DNA from: Sulfurospirillum deleyianum DSM 6946
GTDB lineage: Bacteria > Campylobacterota > Campylobacteria > Campylobacterales > Sulfurospirillaceae
Assembly (NCBI RefSeq): GCF_000024885.1
Contig: NC_013512.1
Span: forward strand, 1,054,001-1,118,000
Length of the DNA stretch: 64,000 nt
Direction of reading: 5' to 3'
A program made the translations under genes and the position numbers. Below the pieces are notes generated by a model. It worked only from the letters and a program-made list of their open reading frames with translations, did not search any database and had not been told where the DNA came from. Position 1 is the first letter of the stretch. The number at the start of each line of letters is the position of its first letter. Of the stretch, positions 27,101-35,465 are shown piece by piece.

Positions 27101-28158
27101 TGGGTACACTTACATCTCTTCTCGTCCTCTCTTTTTTGATTTTTTTTCATGAATTAGGACATTTTTTAGCCGCACGTTTTTTTGGGGTACATGTAGAAGT
27201 TTTTAGCATTGGGTTTGGAAAAAAAGTCTTCTCTAAAGTCATTGGTAAAACAGAGTATTGTTTCTCGTTAATTCCCCTTGGCGGTTATGTTCAAATGAAA
27301 GGTCAAGACGATAGTGACCCGAAAAAAACAAGTACTGATACCGATAGTTATAGCATTCAATCACCGTGGAAGCGCATCGTTATTCTTCTAGCAGGTCCTT
27401 TCGCAAATTTCTTATTGGCCTTTTTCTTATACCTAGCGATTGGGGCTATGGGTGTAACCAAATACGCTCCTACCATTGGTAAAATTGTTGAAAACTCAGC
27501 AGCTTTTGAAGCAGGATTGATGGAAAATGACCGTATCGTCATGATCAATGGTGTATTGATTCGTGCATGGGAAGATGTGAGTACTTTGATTCAAAAAAGC
27601 CAAGAGGCTATTACGATTAAAGTAGAGCGACAAGGTGCGGTGCATACATTCTCTATTCTTCCTAAAATCAGCGAATCAACAACCATGTTTGGTGAAACCA
27701 TCCAAAAGAAGATGTTAGGCATTGCCCCCAATGGACAGACTATCACCCTCACCTATGGCGTGAGTGAATTACCACAATTTGCTTATGAGCAAACGCTAAA
27801 AGCAACAACGCTGATTATCACAGGACTTCAAAAGCTGATAGAAGGTGTTGTCTCTCCTAAAGAGATGGGAGGAATTATTAGTATTGTAAAAGTGACATCG
27901 GATGCCAGTGACGCTGGACTCATCGCACTTTTTACCCTGACAGCACTGATTTCTGTCAATTTAGGGGTATTTAACCTTTTACCTATTCCCGCATTAGATG
28001 GCGGACATATTGTCTTTAATGCATACGAACTTGTGACACGTAAAAAACCCAGTGAGGCACTCTTTACCTCTTTAACAATGGCAGGATGGGCTTTACTTTT
28101 AAGCCTTATGACTTTTACCATTTACAATGATATCGACAGGTTAATCCATGGAAACTAA
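27100..28158 (+). CDS. rseP: RIP site-2 metalloprotease RseP
   Basis: Intramembrane zinc protease of 352 residues. The zinc motif HELGH is in the first membrane helix (about residues 16-20), a PDZ domain covers about 115-190, and the third ligand is in NLLPIPALDGGH near 300. In other bacteria it cleaves anti-sigma factors and remnant signal peptides; the substrate here is not shown by the sequence. It starts on the pgsA stop and overlaps yggS by 11 bases. Confidence 0.94.
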   Translation: MGTLTSLLVLSFLIFFHELGHFLAARFFGVHVEVFSIGFGKKVFSKVIGKTEYCFSLIPLGGYVQMKGQDDSDPKKTSTDTDSYSIQSPWKRIVILLAGPFANFLLAFFLYLAIGAMGVTKYAPTIGKIVENSAAFEAGLMENDRIVMINGVLIRAWEDVSTLIQKSQEAITIKVERQGAVHTFSILPKISESTTMFGETIQKKMLGIAPNGQTITLTYGVSELPQFAYEQTLKATTLIITGLQKLIEGVVSPKEMGGIISIVKVTSDASDAGLIALFTLTALISVNLGVFNLLPIPALDGGHIVFNAYELVTRKKPSEALFTSLTMAGWALLLSLMTFTIYNDIDRLIHGN

Positions 28159-28825
28159 CTCTTTTGAAAGAACCTTTGATGCGATTTTAAATCGCATTGA
28201 AAAAGCACGTTTGGGTGTCAGTGGTCATCACATCGTCAAAATTGTTGCCGCCAGTAAAAGCGCAACACCGCAGATGATTGAAGCCATGTATGAGATTGGG
28301 CAACGTAGTTTTGGTGAAAATAAAATTCAAGATATGAGCGATAAAGTCCATGCACTCTCGCATCTTCCTTTAGAGTGGCATTTTATTGGGCGCTTACAAA
28401 CCAATAAAATCAATCAACTCATTGATTTAGACCCTTTTTTAATGCACTCACTCAGTTCTTTAGAACTGGCACAAGAGATCGATAAACGTTTACATGTAAA
28501 AAGTAAAACGATGTCTGCGCTTTTACAAATCAACAGTGCTTACGAAGAGCAAAAAGCGGGTGTGCTTTCTGAGGAAGCGTTGGAGATTTATGAGCAAATT
28601 AGCCTTACATGTAAACACATTCAGCTTAAAGGTGTCATGAGTATTGGTGCGCACAGTGAGGATACAAAGGCTATTCAAAAAAGCTTTGAAGCCACCCATA
28701 AACTCTTTGAATCTTTGCAAAACAAAGGGGCGAAATACTGTTCCATGGGTATGAGTAATGATTTTGAACTGGCGATTGCGTGTGGATCAAATATGGTTCG
28801 ATTGGGAAGTCTGTTATTTAAATAA
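28148..28825 (+). CDS. yggS: YggS-family pyridoxal-phosphate homeostasis protein
   Basis: Single-domain TIM-barrel PLP-binding protein of 225 residues. The PLP Lys is in KIVAASKSATP; other landmarks are RSFGENKIQD, LEWHFIGRLQTNK, and MGMSNDFELAIACGSNMVRLG with the phosphate site. Family members buffer PLP rather than catalyse a reaction. It is the last gene of the pyrD operon and is followed by a strong hairpin. It carries two copies of the palindrome, at 28490 (LHVK) and 28605 (LTCK). Confidence 0.94.
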   Translation: METNSFERTFDAILNRIEKARLGVSGHHIVKIVAASKSATPQMIEAMYEIGQRSFGENKIQDMSDKVHALSHLPLEWHFIGRLQTNKINQLIDLDPFLMHSLSSLELAQEIDKRLHVKSKTMSALLQINSAYEEQKAGVLSEEALEIYEQISLTCKHIQLKGVMSIGAHSEDTKAIQKSFEATHKLFESLQNKGAKYCSMGMSNDFELAIACGSNMVRLGSLLFK

Positions 28826-28961
28826 ACTTCTTGTAAAAATCATTTTGCAAGAAGAAAAAGCACCAAGGGTGCGTGGGCCTTCTGCCAAAGAAAACCCAGT
28901 GTTAGCGTAGTCTTTAGAGCTTTGCTTTAAAGGCGTGTTTAGAGTTCTGTAAGAACTCTAA
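28826..28961 (+). ncRNA. Structured intergenic segment, candidate small RNA or 3' UTR
   Basis: The 169-base gap between yggS and the convergent cyclase gene is rich in stems. A 12-bp stem lies at 28827-28854 (CTTCTTG against CAAGAAG with a wobble extension). GCACC-AAG-GGTGC follows, then an imperfect TTTAGAGC/GCTTTAAA stem, then TAGAGTTC/GAACTCTA at 28940-28960, and finally the terminator below. No reading frame is present. This could be a separate small RNA or a processed 3' UTR. I could not match it to 6S, SRP, tmRNA or RNase P RNA. Confidence 0.3.
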
Positions 28962-28963
28962 TA

Positions 28964-28989
28964 AAAAAGGAGCAAAAACACTCCTTTTT
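28964..28989. terminator. Bidirectional intrinsic terminator
   Basis: AAAAAGGAG (28964-28972) pairs with CTCCTTTTT (28981-28989) across an 8-base loop, giving a T-run on both strands. It serves the minus-strand cyclase gene ending at 28995 and any plus-strand transcript from yggS. Confidence 0.75.
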
Positions 28990-28994
28990 AGTGT

Positions 28995-30371
28995 TTACGA
29001 AGAGACACAAACGTTATTTCTACCACTTTTTTTAGCATGATACAGAGCATTATCAGCTCGAACAATCACATCATACGCACTCTCTTCTTCATGTAACATC
29101 GCAACACCAATGCTTACGGTGTGGTGTTGTTGTGTAGGAAACTCTGCTTTTTTCACGCACTCTTGAAGACGCTCACCAATCTTAAACCCCTCTTCTAGTG
29201 AAGTGTTTGGACAAATCATTAAAAATTCTTCACCACCCCAACGCCCAAGAAAATCTCCTTCTCTGAGTGATATCTTTATGAGTGTTGCCATTTGAATCAA
29301 TACCTGATCTCCTATGGGATGTCCAAAGGTATCATTGACCTTTTTAAAATGGTCAATATCCAACAGTAAAACACAAAGGAATGTTCGTTTTTGATGCGCT
29401 TCTTGTGTTAAAGTCAGTAAAAGCTTTTCGATTTTCATACGATTGTAAATTTTTGTCAATAGGTCTGTTTCGGAGAGATAAAGTAACTCTAAATTGTATT
29501 TTCTAAGCTCAAGATAACGCCATAAAAAAATCATACCAAGCGCTATAAATCCTAAAATCAATTTAACAATCAAATCATAATCATGGACGGTTTGAGCTTT
29601 AATCGAAACATATTTATTGACAATTTCTCTGCGCTCATCTTCACTGATTGTTACAATCGCTTTATCTAAAATATCGCGTAAAAGAGGTTCACTCTTGATA
29701 ACACCGATTCGTAATTCATTGATATAATCAGGAAATTGTCCTGCAATTTTGAGATTAAACATCCCTTCATTTTTAATCGTATACGCAGCCACAATTAAAG
29801 AACGCATCGCAATATCTGCTTTTTTTGATGAGACCATCTCAAAAGCTTTGGCTTCTGAGTGAACGGTCATAACCTTAAGATTTGGGTATGTTTTTCGTAT
29901 GCGCTCTTCCATTGCTGTGCCTAAAGGGAAGACGATGCGCTCTGCTTTTAAAGCATGAAGATCGGAGATAAAATCATGCTCTTCTCGTGTAATGAAAACA
30001 TTAGGATCACGAAAATGAGGTTTTGTAAATAAAAGCCATGCATCACGAAGGGGTGTTTGATTCAGAAAGCTTACAATATCACATTTCCCTTCCCTAGAAG
30101 CTCGCATACTCTCTGCCCAATCGCTTGTTGGCACTACTTCTACGCTGATATCAAGGCGCTTTGCGATGAGATATAAAAGATCAGCGCCGATTCCCGTGTA
30201 ATGATGGTGCTCATCCATCATTTCAAAAGGCGCCCAATCAGGATCAACACACACCCGAATGCTCTTATGGTGTTGGAGGTACTCTTTTTCGACATCCAAA
30301 AGCTCAATGCCTAAAAGTGAGAAAGGTAACCAGAGTATTCCTAATATGCCACACCATCGTAACTTTCTCAC
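28995..30371 (-). CDS. Diguanylate cyclase with periplasmic SBP_bac_3 sensor domain
   Basis: Makes cyclic di-GMP in response to a periplasmic ligand. It has 458 residues: signal peptide (about 1-22), a family 3 solute-binding domain (about 30-255, starting KSIRVCVDPDWAPFEMM), a membrane helix about 266-286, and a GGDEF domain. The active site is GGEEF at 379-383, and the inhibitory RxxD site (REGD, 370-373) is intact, so catalytic activity and product feedback are expected. Amino-acid-like ligands are usual for the sensor. The start is a GTG at 30371 with a weak ribosome site. Confidence 0.92.
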   Translation of the reverse strand: MRKLRWCGILGILWLPFSLLGIELLDVEKEYLQHHKSIRVCVDPDWAPFEMMDEHHHYTGIGADLLYLIAKRLDISVEVVPTSDWAESMRASREGKCDIVSFLNQTPLRDAWLLFTKPHFRDPNVFITREEHDFISDLHALKAERIVFPLGTAMEERIRKTYPNLKVMTVHSEAKAFEMVSSKKADIAMRSLIVAAYTIKNEGMFNLKIAGQFPDYINELRIGVIKSEPLLRDILDKAIVTISEDERREIVNKYVSIKAQTVHDYDLIVKLILGFIALGMIFLWRYLELRKYNLELLYLSETDLLTKIYNRMKIEKLLLTLTQEAHQKRTFLCVLLLDIDHFKKVNDTFGHPIGDQVLIQMATLIKISLREGDFLGRWGGEEFLMICPNTSLEEGFKIGERLQECVKKAEFPTQQHHTVSIGVAMLHEEESAYDVIVRADNALYHAKKSGRNNVCVSS

Positions 30372-30375
30372 CTGC

Positions 30376-30407
30376 GCCCCATATACGTAAGATATGGAGC
30401 TATTATA
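30376..30407 (-). promoter_or_regulatory. Promoter and leader hairpin of the diguanylate cyclase gene
   Basis: A minus-strand TATAAT (30402-30407) stands just before a hairpin with CCATAT (30379-30384) and ATATGG (30392-30397), extended by two more G-C pairs after one mismatch. The hairpin would sit at the very 5' end of the transcript and next to the weak GTG start, so it could dampen translation or be the end of the upstream DUF1847 transcript. Confidence 0.45.
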
Positions 30408-30412
30408 TCCGA

Positions 30413-31072
30413 TTAATACTCGTTTGGTGTCATCATTCTTTTATAATACGAACCACTTAAGTAAAGTGCTGCTGCTGGATTGTGACCTAAAACACGGTCT
30501 TTGACAATCAGATACGTTGTCGGTGCTTTAGCATATTTCATAAACTGCGAATCATGTCCAACACACAGTCCTATAATGACATTGAGCTCTGTTTCAACTT
30601 TATTAAGGTATTTGGCTTGTAGGATAGGATTGCACATGGGCTCGAATGTTCCTGGGCGAATTTTTTCTTCCTCTTTGAGCCCAATTTCTGTTTTGTCTCG
30701 TGAACCTACTTTACACACCACCATAAAAGGATCAAAGCCGTTAATTTTTAAAATTTTTGTAAAAAGTTTGGCTTCACTCACCAAGCCTACACAACAAGCA
30801 ATACCAATTTTCTTTGCATCAATACGCCTTGCGAATGCCATAATTTCCTCAACACGGGTGAGTTTTCCGTAGTATTTTCCTTCAATTTGCGCAGAAGCAA
30901 TAGCAATATTTCTATCTATTCCCTCCTCTTTATAACAGGCAATAGACTCTTCAAGCATCACTTCATCCACATGGGTGGTTAAACAAAATTTGGGATAGCT
31001 ACTCTCCTGTTTGTGGCAGTTAATGGTACCGCAGTCAGCACAACTTAACATTTTTTCTTCTTCTTGATTCAT
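30413..31072 (-). CDS. DUF1847 family metal-binding protein
   Basis: Protein of 219 residues with the cysteine pattern of DUF1847. An N-terminal CADCGTINCHK cluster is followed by conserved cysteines in IGIACCVGL, FMVVCKVGS, EPMCNPILQA and GLCVGHDSQF. Family members are found mainly in anaerobes and are predicted to bind a metal or Fe-S cluster; their function is unknown. A good AAAGGA lies before the ATG. It points toward the cyclase gene 40 bases downstream, but the cyclase appears to have its own promoter. Confidence 0.8.
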   Translation of the reverse strand: MNQEEEKMLSCADCGTINCHKQESSYPKFCLTTHVDEVMLEESIACYKEEGIDRNIAIASAQIEGKYYGKLTRVEEIMAFARRIDAKKIGIACCVGLVSEAKLFTKILKINGFDPFMVVCKVGSRDKTEIGLKEEEKIRPGTFEPMCNPILQAKYLNKVETELNVIIGLCVGHDSQFMKYAKAPTTYLIVKDRVLGHNPAAALYLSGSYYKRMMTPNEY

Positions 31073-31140
31073 GGTTATCCTTTATGAAATATAATAAAAA
31101 TTATAATCCAATCAAAAGATAAAAAAAGGATGATTTTCCC

Positions 31141-31737
31141 TTACATGTAAAGATATTTGCCATAAAGTGTCAGATAAACACTCATAAGAGATTTTAAACC
31201 CTCTTCTAAAGCCCCAAGCTCTTCTTCATTAAAAATGAGCTGACATAAAGTTACATGTAAAAAGGAGCCTAAAGAGACTAACTGCTCTGGCGTAAAGGGT
31301 GTTGTTTGATCTTTTGCTAACACATAAAAGAGGGCTAAACCTCGATTGAGTCCTGAAACATACGCCAAAAGATTTTCATAAATACTTTTTTCCACAGGCT
31401 CAAGTTGAGAGAGAAAAAGCTCTAAAGAGAGAGTGAGAAAGCCTTTTTTCTTAGGAAAATTAGAGGCTAAAAGTGTCATAAAAAGTGCTTTTTTGCCCTC
31501 ATTTAAGGATGAAGGCAATACCGCATCCAAAGCAACATCTAGCCTTTTTTGGGCATCGTTTTCATCCTTTGGAATCTCCAAACCGTAGTGATGCATCATG
31601 GTAGATAAACGTGTTTGCGTCAGGCTAGAGGGCGAATAAAGCATACAAGAGGTTAAATGCTCTATCACACGAGCATAAAAAGGATTTTTCTCGCTTTTTG
31701 CAAGGTATTCAATAAGGTAAAGTGTCTCTTTTTTCAT
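31141..31737 (-). CDS. Hypothetical helical protein, about 198 residues
   Basis: I do not recognise a family. It is a leucine-rich, mostly helical, soluble-looking protein with no motif I can name. I prefer the start at 31737 (MKKETLYLIEY); the longest frame begins at 31803 and would run across the promoter of the divergent marC gene. The stop codon is formed by the palindrome TTACATGTAA at 31141-31150 (end read as Leu-Tyr-Met-stop), and a second copy lies at 31251. It is transcribed away from marC. Confidence 0.6.
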   Translation of the reverse strand: MKKETLYLIEYLAKSEKNPFYARVIEHLTSCMLYSPSSLTQTRLSTMMHHYGLEIPKDENDAQKRLDVALDAVLPSSLNEGKKALFMTLLASNFPKKKGFLTLSLELFLSQLEPVEKSIYENLLAYVSGLNRGLALFYVLAKDQTTPFTPEQLVSLGSFLHVTLCQLIFNEEELGALEEGLKSLMSVYLTLYGKYLYM

Positions 31738-31772
31738 GGGCTTATTCTGCCAAAGTAGAACTGAAAAAGTGC

Positions 31773-31795
31773 TATAATACTCGCTTTTTAAGGAG
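31773..31795 (+). promoter_or_regulatory. -10 box and ribosome site of marC
   Basis: TATAAT at 31773-31778 and AAGGAG at 31790-31795, with the ATG at 31802. The short leader makes the marC start unambiguous. Confidence 0.6.
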
Positions 31796-31801
31796 CGACG
31801 C

Positions 31802-32407
31802 ATGATACACCTCTCAGCATTTTTTGCTATTTATGTCAAATTCTTTTTTATTATGACACCTTTTTTTGTCACAACGATTTTTCTCTCCATGACTAAGGGA
31901 ATTGATGAGGGCGATAAAAAACGGTTGGCGATTAAAGTAACACTGGCTATTTCGATGACGTGTTTTATTATTCTTTTTTTTGGTAAATATATTTTTGAGC
32001 TTTTTGGCATTACCCTAGATGCGTTTCGTATTGGTGCGGGTGCGCTTTTGTTTTTAACAGCGATTGATTTGGTTCAAAAAGAGATTAAAGCAGATGTGAC
32101 GTGTCAAACGGATATTTCAAAACATGCGGTTGTTCCCTTAGCCATTCCTGTAACGGTAGGTCCTGGAACAGTGGGTGCGCTGATGGTTATGGGTGCGGAA
32201 ATTGACACGCTCAATGAGATGCTTTTAGGCTCAAGCGCACTTTTAGGGGCTATTGTGAGTATTGGTTTACTGTTGTACCTCTCAGGACATATTGAAAGAC
32301 TCATTGGACGTACAGGACTGATTGTTTTAAGTAAAGTGACAGGTCTTGTTTTAGCCGCACTTGCTGCGCAACTTATCTTTACAGGCATTAAAAACTTTTT
32401 ACTCTAA
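31802..32407 (+). CDS. marC: MarC-family integral membrane protein
   Basis: Six-helix membrane protein of 201 residues of the MarC (UPF0056) family. Landmarks are the start FFAIYVKFFFIMTPFFVTTIFLSMTKG, the LDAFRIGAGALLFLTAIDL helix, and the PLAIPVTVGPGTVGALMVMG segment with the family Pro-Gly motif. Relatives include a neutral amino acid transporter; the E. coli MarC role in drug resistance has not been upheld. The substrate here is unknown. Confidence 0.9.
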   Translation: MIHLSAFFAIYVKFFFIMTPFFVTTIFLSMTKGIDEGDKKRLAIKVTLAISMTCFIILFFGKYIFELFGITLDAFRIGAGALLFLTAIDLVQKEIKADVTCQTDISKHAVVPLAIPVTVGPGTVGALMVMGAEIDTLNEMLLGSSALLGAIVSIGLLLYLSGHIERLIGRTGLIVLSKVTGLVLAALAAQLIFTGIKNFLL

Positions 32408-32457
32408 GCATATGCCATCAAAGACAGAAGAAGGTGTGTAAAAAGAAGAAATGAGGG

Positions 32458-32489
32458 TTTACATGTAAGGAAAAATCCTTACATGTAAA
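32458..32489. terminator. Convergent terminator made of two full TTACATGTAA copies
   Basis: Perfect 14-bp arms (32458-32471 and 32476-32489) with a 4-base AAAA loop. Each arm contains one complete palindrome (32459-32468 and 32479-32488). It lies between the convergent stops of marC and the symporter gene. Confidence 0.75.
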
Positions 32490-32501
32490 ACGATTTAAAA
32501 C

Positions 32502-33734
32502 TTATTCAACGTTCTCTTGATTGTAGATTTTCTCATCCAACTCGCCTTCACTTTTCGCAACAAGGACTGCGGTCATCGCATCACCTGTTACGTTGACTGT
32601 CGTTCGAGCCATATCTAAGATTCTATCAATTCCCGCAATAATTGCAATACCTTCTAATGGTAGATTAACAGATGCCAGTACCAAAGAGAGCATAATCAAA
32701 CCTGCACCAGGCACACCTGCGGTTCCAATAGAGGCTAACGTAGCTGTTAAAATAATCGTTATATAATCCGCAAACCCTAAATCAACACCAAACGCTTGTG
32801 CCACGAACATCGCACAAATACCTTGATAAATCGCTGTTCCGTCCATATTGATAGTCGCACCCAAAGGCAATACAAAACTCGCAATCGGTTTAGAAACACC
32901 CAAATTGTGAATAGTGTTACTTGTGGTCACAGGCAAGGTTCCTGAACTACTGGTTGTTGTAAACGCAACTGTTTGTGCAGACGCAACCCCTTTGAAAAAC
33001 TTAAGTGGATTTAAACGTGCAAAAACAGAGATAGCACCACCCATTGTAAATGCCATATGAACGATTGATGCAACATACACACATGCAATCACTTTTGCAA
33101 GACTCATTAACACATCAACGCCATACGAAGCAGAAACCCATGCCATTAAACCAAAGACACCAATCGGTGCAAAGGAGATCACAATTTCTGTCATTTTAAA
33201 CATCGTCTCTGAAAATGATTCAAAAAATGCCGCAACAGGTTTACCTTTTTCACCTGCTAGATTAATCGAAACACCCAAAAAGATAGCAAATACGATAATT
33301 TGTAAAATATCACCTTTGACCAAACTATCCATTGGATTGGATGGGATCAGCGCTAAAAGCGTATCAATGAGTGGAGGAGCTTTTTTAGCCGCTACCGTTG
33401 CATCATTTGCAAGGGCGACACCTGAACCTGGTTCAAAAATAATACCAAACGCCAAACCAATCGCAACCGCAATCGCTGTGGTTACCAAATAGATAGAAAA
33501 TGTTTTAAGACCAATACGACGCATCTTTGTCAAATCTTCCATGGATGTAATACCCGTTACCAACGTTACAAACACCAATGGAACAATCAACATTTTAATC
33601 ATATTAAGAAACAGTGTCCCCACAGGTTTAAGCATTAAGGCAACATCCTTAAATAAAAGCCCCACAACCAAACCTAAACAAAGACCTATAAAGATCTTCT
33701 TCCAAAGCGCTAAGTGTTTCCACCATGCCATCAT
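32502..33734 (-). CDS. Dicarboxylate/amino acid:cation symporter (DAACS family)
   Basis: Secondary transporter of 410 residues with eight helices and two re-entrant loops, of the GltP/DctA/SstT type. The serine-rich HP1 motif is TTSSSGTLPVTTSN, the helix 7 motif is NMDGTAIYQG, and HP2 is GTAGVPGAGLIM. It imports glutamate, aspartate, serine or C4-dicarboxylates with Na+ or H+; the residues visible do not decide which. For an organism with these TCA genes, dicarboxylate or aspartate/glutamate uptake would be useful. Two tandem ATGs stand at the start. A long inverted repeat precedes it. Confidence 0.92.
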   Translation of the reverse strand: MMAWWKHLALWKKIFIGLCLGLVVGLLFKDVALMLKPVGTLFLNMIKMLIVPLVFVTLVTGITSMEDLTKMRRIGLKTFSIYLVTTAIAVAIGLAFGIIFEPGSGVALANDATVAAKKAPPLIDTLLALIPSNPMDSLVKGDILQIIVFAIFLGVSINLAGEKGKPVAAFFESFSETMFKMTEIVISFAPIGVFGLMAWVSASYGVDVLMSLAKVIACVYVASIVHMAFTMGGAISVFARLNPLKFFKGVASAQTVAFTTTSSSGTLPVTTSNTIHNLGVSKPIASFVLPLGATINMDGTAIYQGICAMFVAQAFGVDLGFADYITIILTATLASIGTAGVPGAGLIMLSLVLASVNLPLEGIAIIAGIDRILDMARTTVNVTGDAMTAVLVAKSEGELDEKIYNQENVE

Positions 33735-33768
33735 TTTTCTTCCTTTTTGTAAAATATTTTTCTCAAAC

Positions 33769-33815
33769 TGTTTTCATAACCCTTCGAAAAAAAAGAGAAG
33801 AGTTATGAAAACAGT
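33769..33815 (-). promoter_or_regulatory. Long inverted repeat upstream of the symporter gene
   Basis: CTGTTTTCATAAC (33769-33781) matches its complement at 33803-33815 exactly. After one mismatch the stem continues with CTTC/GAAG, leaving an 11-base loop. No T-run follows on the minus strand, so it is an untypical terminator for the upstream antiporter. An operator, attenuator or mRNA-stability element of the symporter leader is possible. The rest of the 272-base gap (33735-34006) shows no gene. Confidence 0.5.
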
Positions 33816-34006
33816 CTATCTTAGAAACCCAAAGTGACCCGAAAGAGACTTTTTCTTTTTTAAACACCAATATCCCCAGAAAAAATCTCGTGTGTGTAAA
33901 TAAGCTACATTTTATTGGGGAAAAAGGTTACAGTGTGAAATTTATAAACATAAAAGTGTTAAGTAAAGTTACAAAAACGTCATTGATGTTTACATGTAAC
34001 GCCATG

Positions 34007-35329
34007 TTAAAGCACCATCGCCGCAATCCATCCAAAGATAACCAATGGAATGTTGTAATGAATAAACGTAGGAACAACCGTATCCCAAATATGGTCATGC
34101 TGTCCATCCACATTGAGTCCTGATGTTGGTCCTAAGGTTGTATCGGATGCGGGAGAACCTGCATCCCCCAAAGCCGCCGCCGCCCCTACAAGCGCAATCG
34201 TTGCTAAAGGAGAAAATCCAAACTCCACGCACAAAGGTACATAAATGGTTGCAATAATCGGAATAGTCGAAAACGATGAGCCAATTCCCATCGTAATTAA
34301 AAGTCCTACCAATAACATCAACAACGCCACCAACGCTTTATGATCACCCATCGCATGAGAGACAGAACTAACCAGTGTGCTCACACCCTGTGTTGCTTTC
34401 ATCACTTCAGCAAATCCACTCGCCGCAATCATAATAAACCCTATCATACCCATCATATAAACGCCTTTGGTAAAGACATCTTGCGTTTGATTGGCTTTGA
34501 CAACGCCTCCTAAAATAAACATTAAAAGCCCCGCAAGTGACCCTACGATAATCGAATCGCTGTAAAGTTGCAAAGAGAGCGCTAAAACAATCGCCATAAG
34601 CGCAATCACAACATGCGTTTTATTTAAGGTACGTGTTTCTGGTTCCGTAGCCAAAATCGTTTTTAAACAATACTCTCTGGGTTTTTTATAACTCACAAAC
34701 ACCGCCACCAAAAGTCCAACTGCCATTCCTAATACAGGAATCATCATCCCCACAGGCATTTGAGCAGAAGTGACCATCATCCCATTTTCAACAATATGTT
34801 TCATTAAAATGTTATTGAGGAAGATACCGCCAAATCCCACAGGCAGTAGCATGTATGTCGCCGTTAAGCCAAACGCTATAATACACGCCACCATACGTCT
34901 ATCAATTTTAAGCTGCGCCATTGTGTGTAAAAGAGGTGGAATTAAAATTGGGATAAAAGCAATATGCACGGGAATAAGATTTTGAGAGCTAATGGCAATG
35001 AGTAAAATCGCACTTAAAAGTCCCATTTTTAGATACGTTTTTTGAGCGGGAGTCGCTTCTTTTCCCATTTTTTTAATCACATAGCGTGCTAAAATATCCG
35101 TAATGCCTGAATGTGAAATAGCAACAGCAAAAGCACCTAACATTGCATAACTCAGCGCAATGGTCGCCCCACCGCCCAATCCTTTATTGAACGCTTCTAT
35201 TGTGTCACTTAAAGGCATCCCCGCAATCAAACCGCCTATCAATGCACTTAATGTCAAGGCTATCACCACATTAACACGTAGTAAACTCAGCGCCAACATT
35301 AAAAAAACAGCAACAACAACAGGATTCAT
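34007..35329 (-). CDS. NhaC-type Na+/H+ antiporter family protein
   Basis: Membrane protein of 440 residues with about 11-12 helices, of the ion transporter superfamily branch annotated as Na+/H+ antiporter family. Landmarks are [20 protein letters not shown], the [19 protein letters not shown] stretch, [13 protein letters not shown], and [20 protein letters not shown]. It could exchange sodium for protons or carry an organic acid or amino acid, since relatives do both. It lies in the same orientation as the symporter 272 bases downstream. A TTACATGTAA copy (33990) follows its stop by 8 bases. Confidence 0.83.
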   Translation of the reverse strand: MNPVVVAVFLMLALSLLRVNVVIALTLSALIGGLIAGMPLSDTIEAFNKGLGGGATIALSYAMLGAFAVAISHSGITDILARYVIKKMGKEATPAQKTYLKMGLLSAILLIAISSQNLIPVHIAFIPILIPPLLHTMAQLKIDRRMVACIIAFGLTATYMLLPVGFGGIFLNNILMKHIVENGMMVTSAQMPVGMMIPVLGMAVGLLVAVFVSYKKPREYCLKTILATEPETRTLNKTHVVIALMAIVLALSLQLYSDSIIVGSLAGLLMFILGGVVKANQTQDVFTKGVYMMGMIGFIMIAASGFAEVMKATQGVSTLVSSVSHAMGDHKALVALLMLLVGLLITMGIGSSFSTIPIIATIYVPLCVEFGFSPLATIALVGAAAALGDAGSPASDTTLGPTSGLNVDGQHDHIWDTVVPTFIHYNIPLVIFGWIAAMVL

Positions 35330-35404
35330 TCAACTTCCTTAAAAAATTCTAAATAAAATCAACAAAGCGTAAAGTTATAACAAAACTGCTCTAAAAGCGA
35401 AATT

Positions 35405-35429
35405 AAAAAGGGCAGTCTACTCCCTTTTT
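35405..35429. terminator. Intrinsic terminator after phosphoketolase
   Basis: AAAAAGGG (35405-35412) pairs with CCCTTTTT (35422-35429). It is followed on the plus side by a complete TTACATGTAA (35431-35440). It ends the phosphoketolase transcript before the antiporter start. Confidence 0.7.
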
Positions 35430-35465
35430 CTTACATGTAAAAGAGAAAAACTGCTTAAAAATGAA

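Noticed and set aside
28826-28994. tRNA, 6S RNA, SRP RNA or tmRNA in the gap after yggS
   Set aside because: No acceptor stem with CCA, no SRP core tetraloop region, and no tmRNA peptide frame could be seen. Only a generic structured-RNA call is kept.
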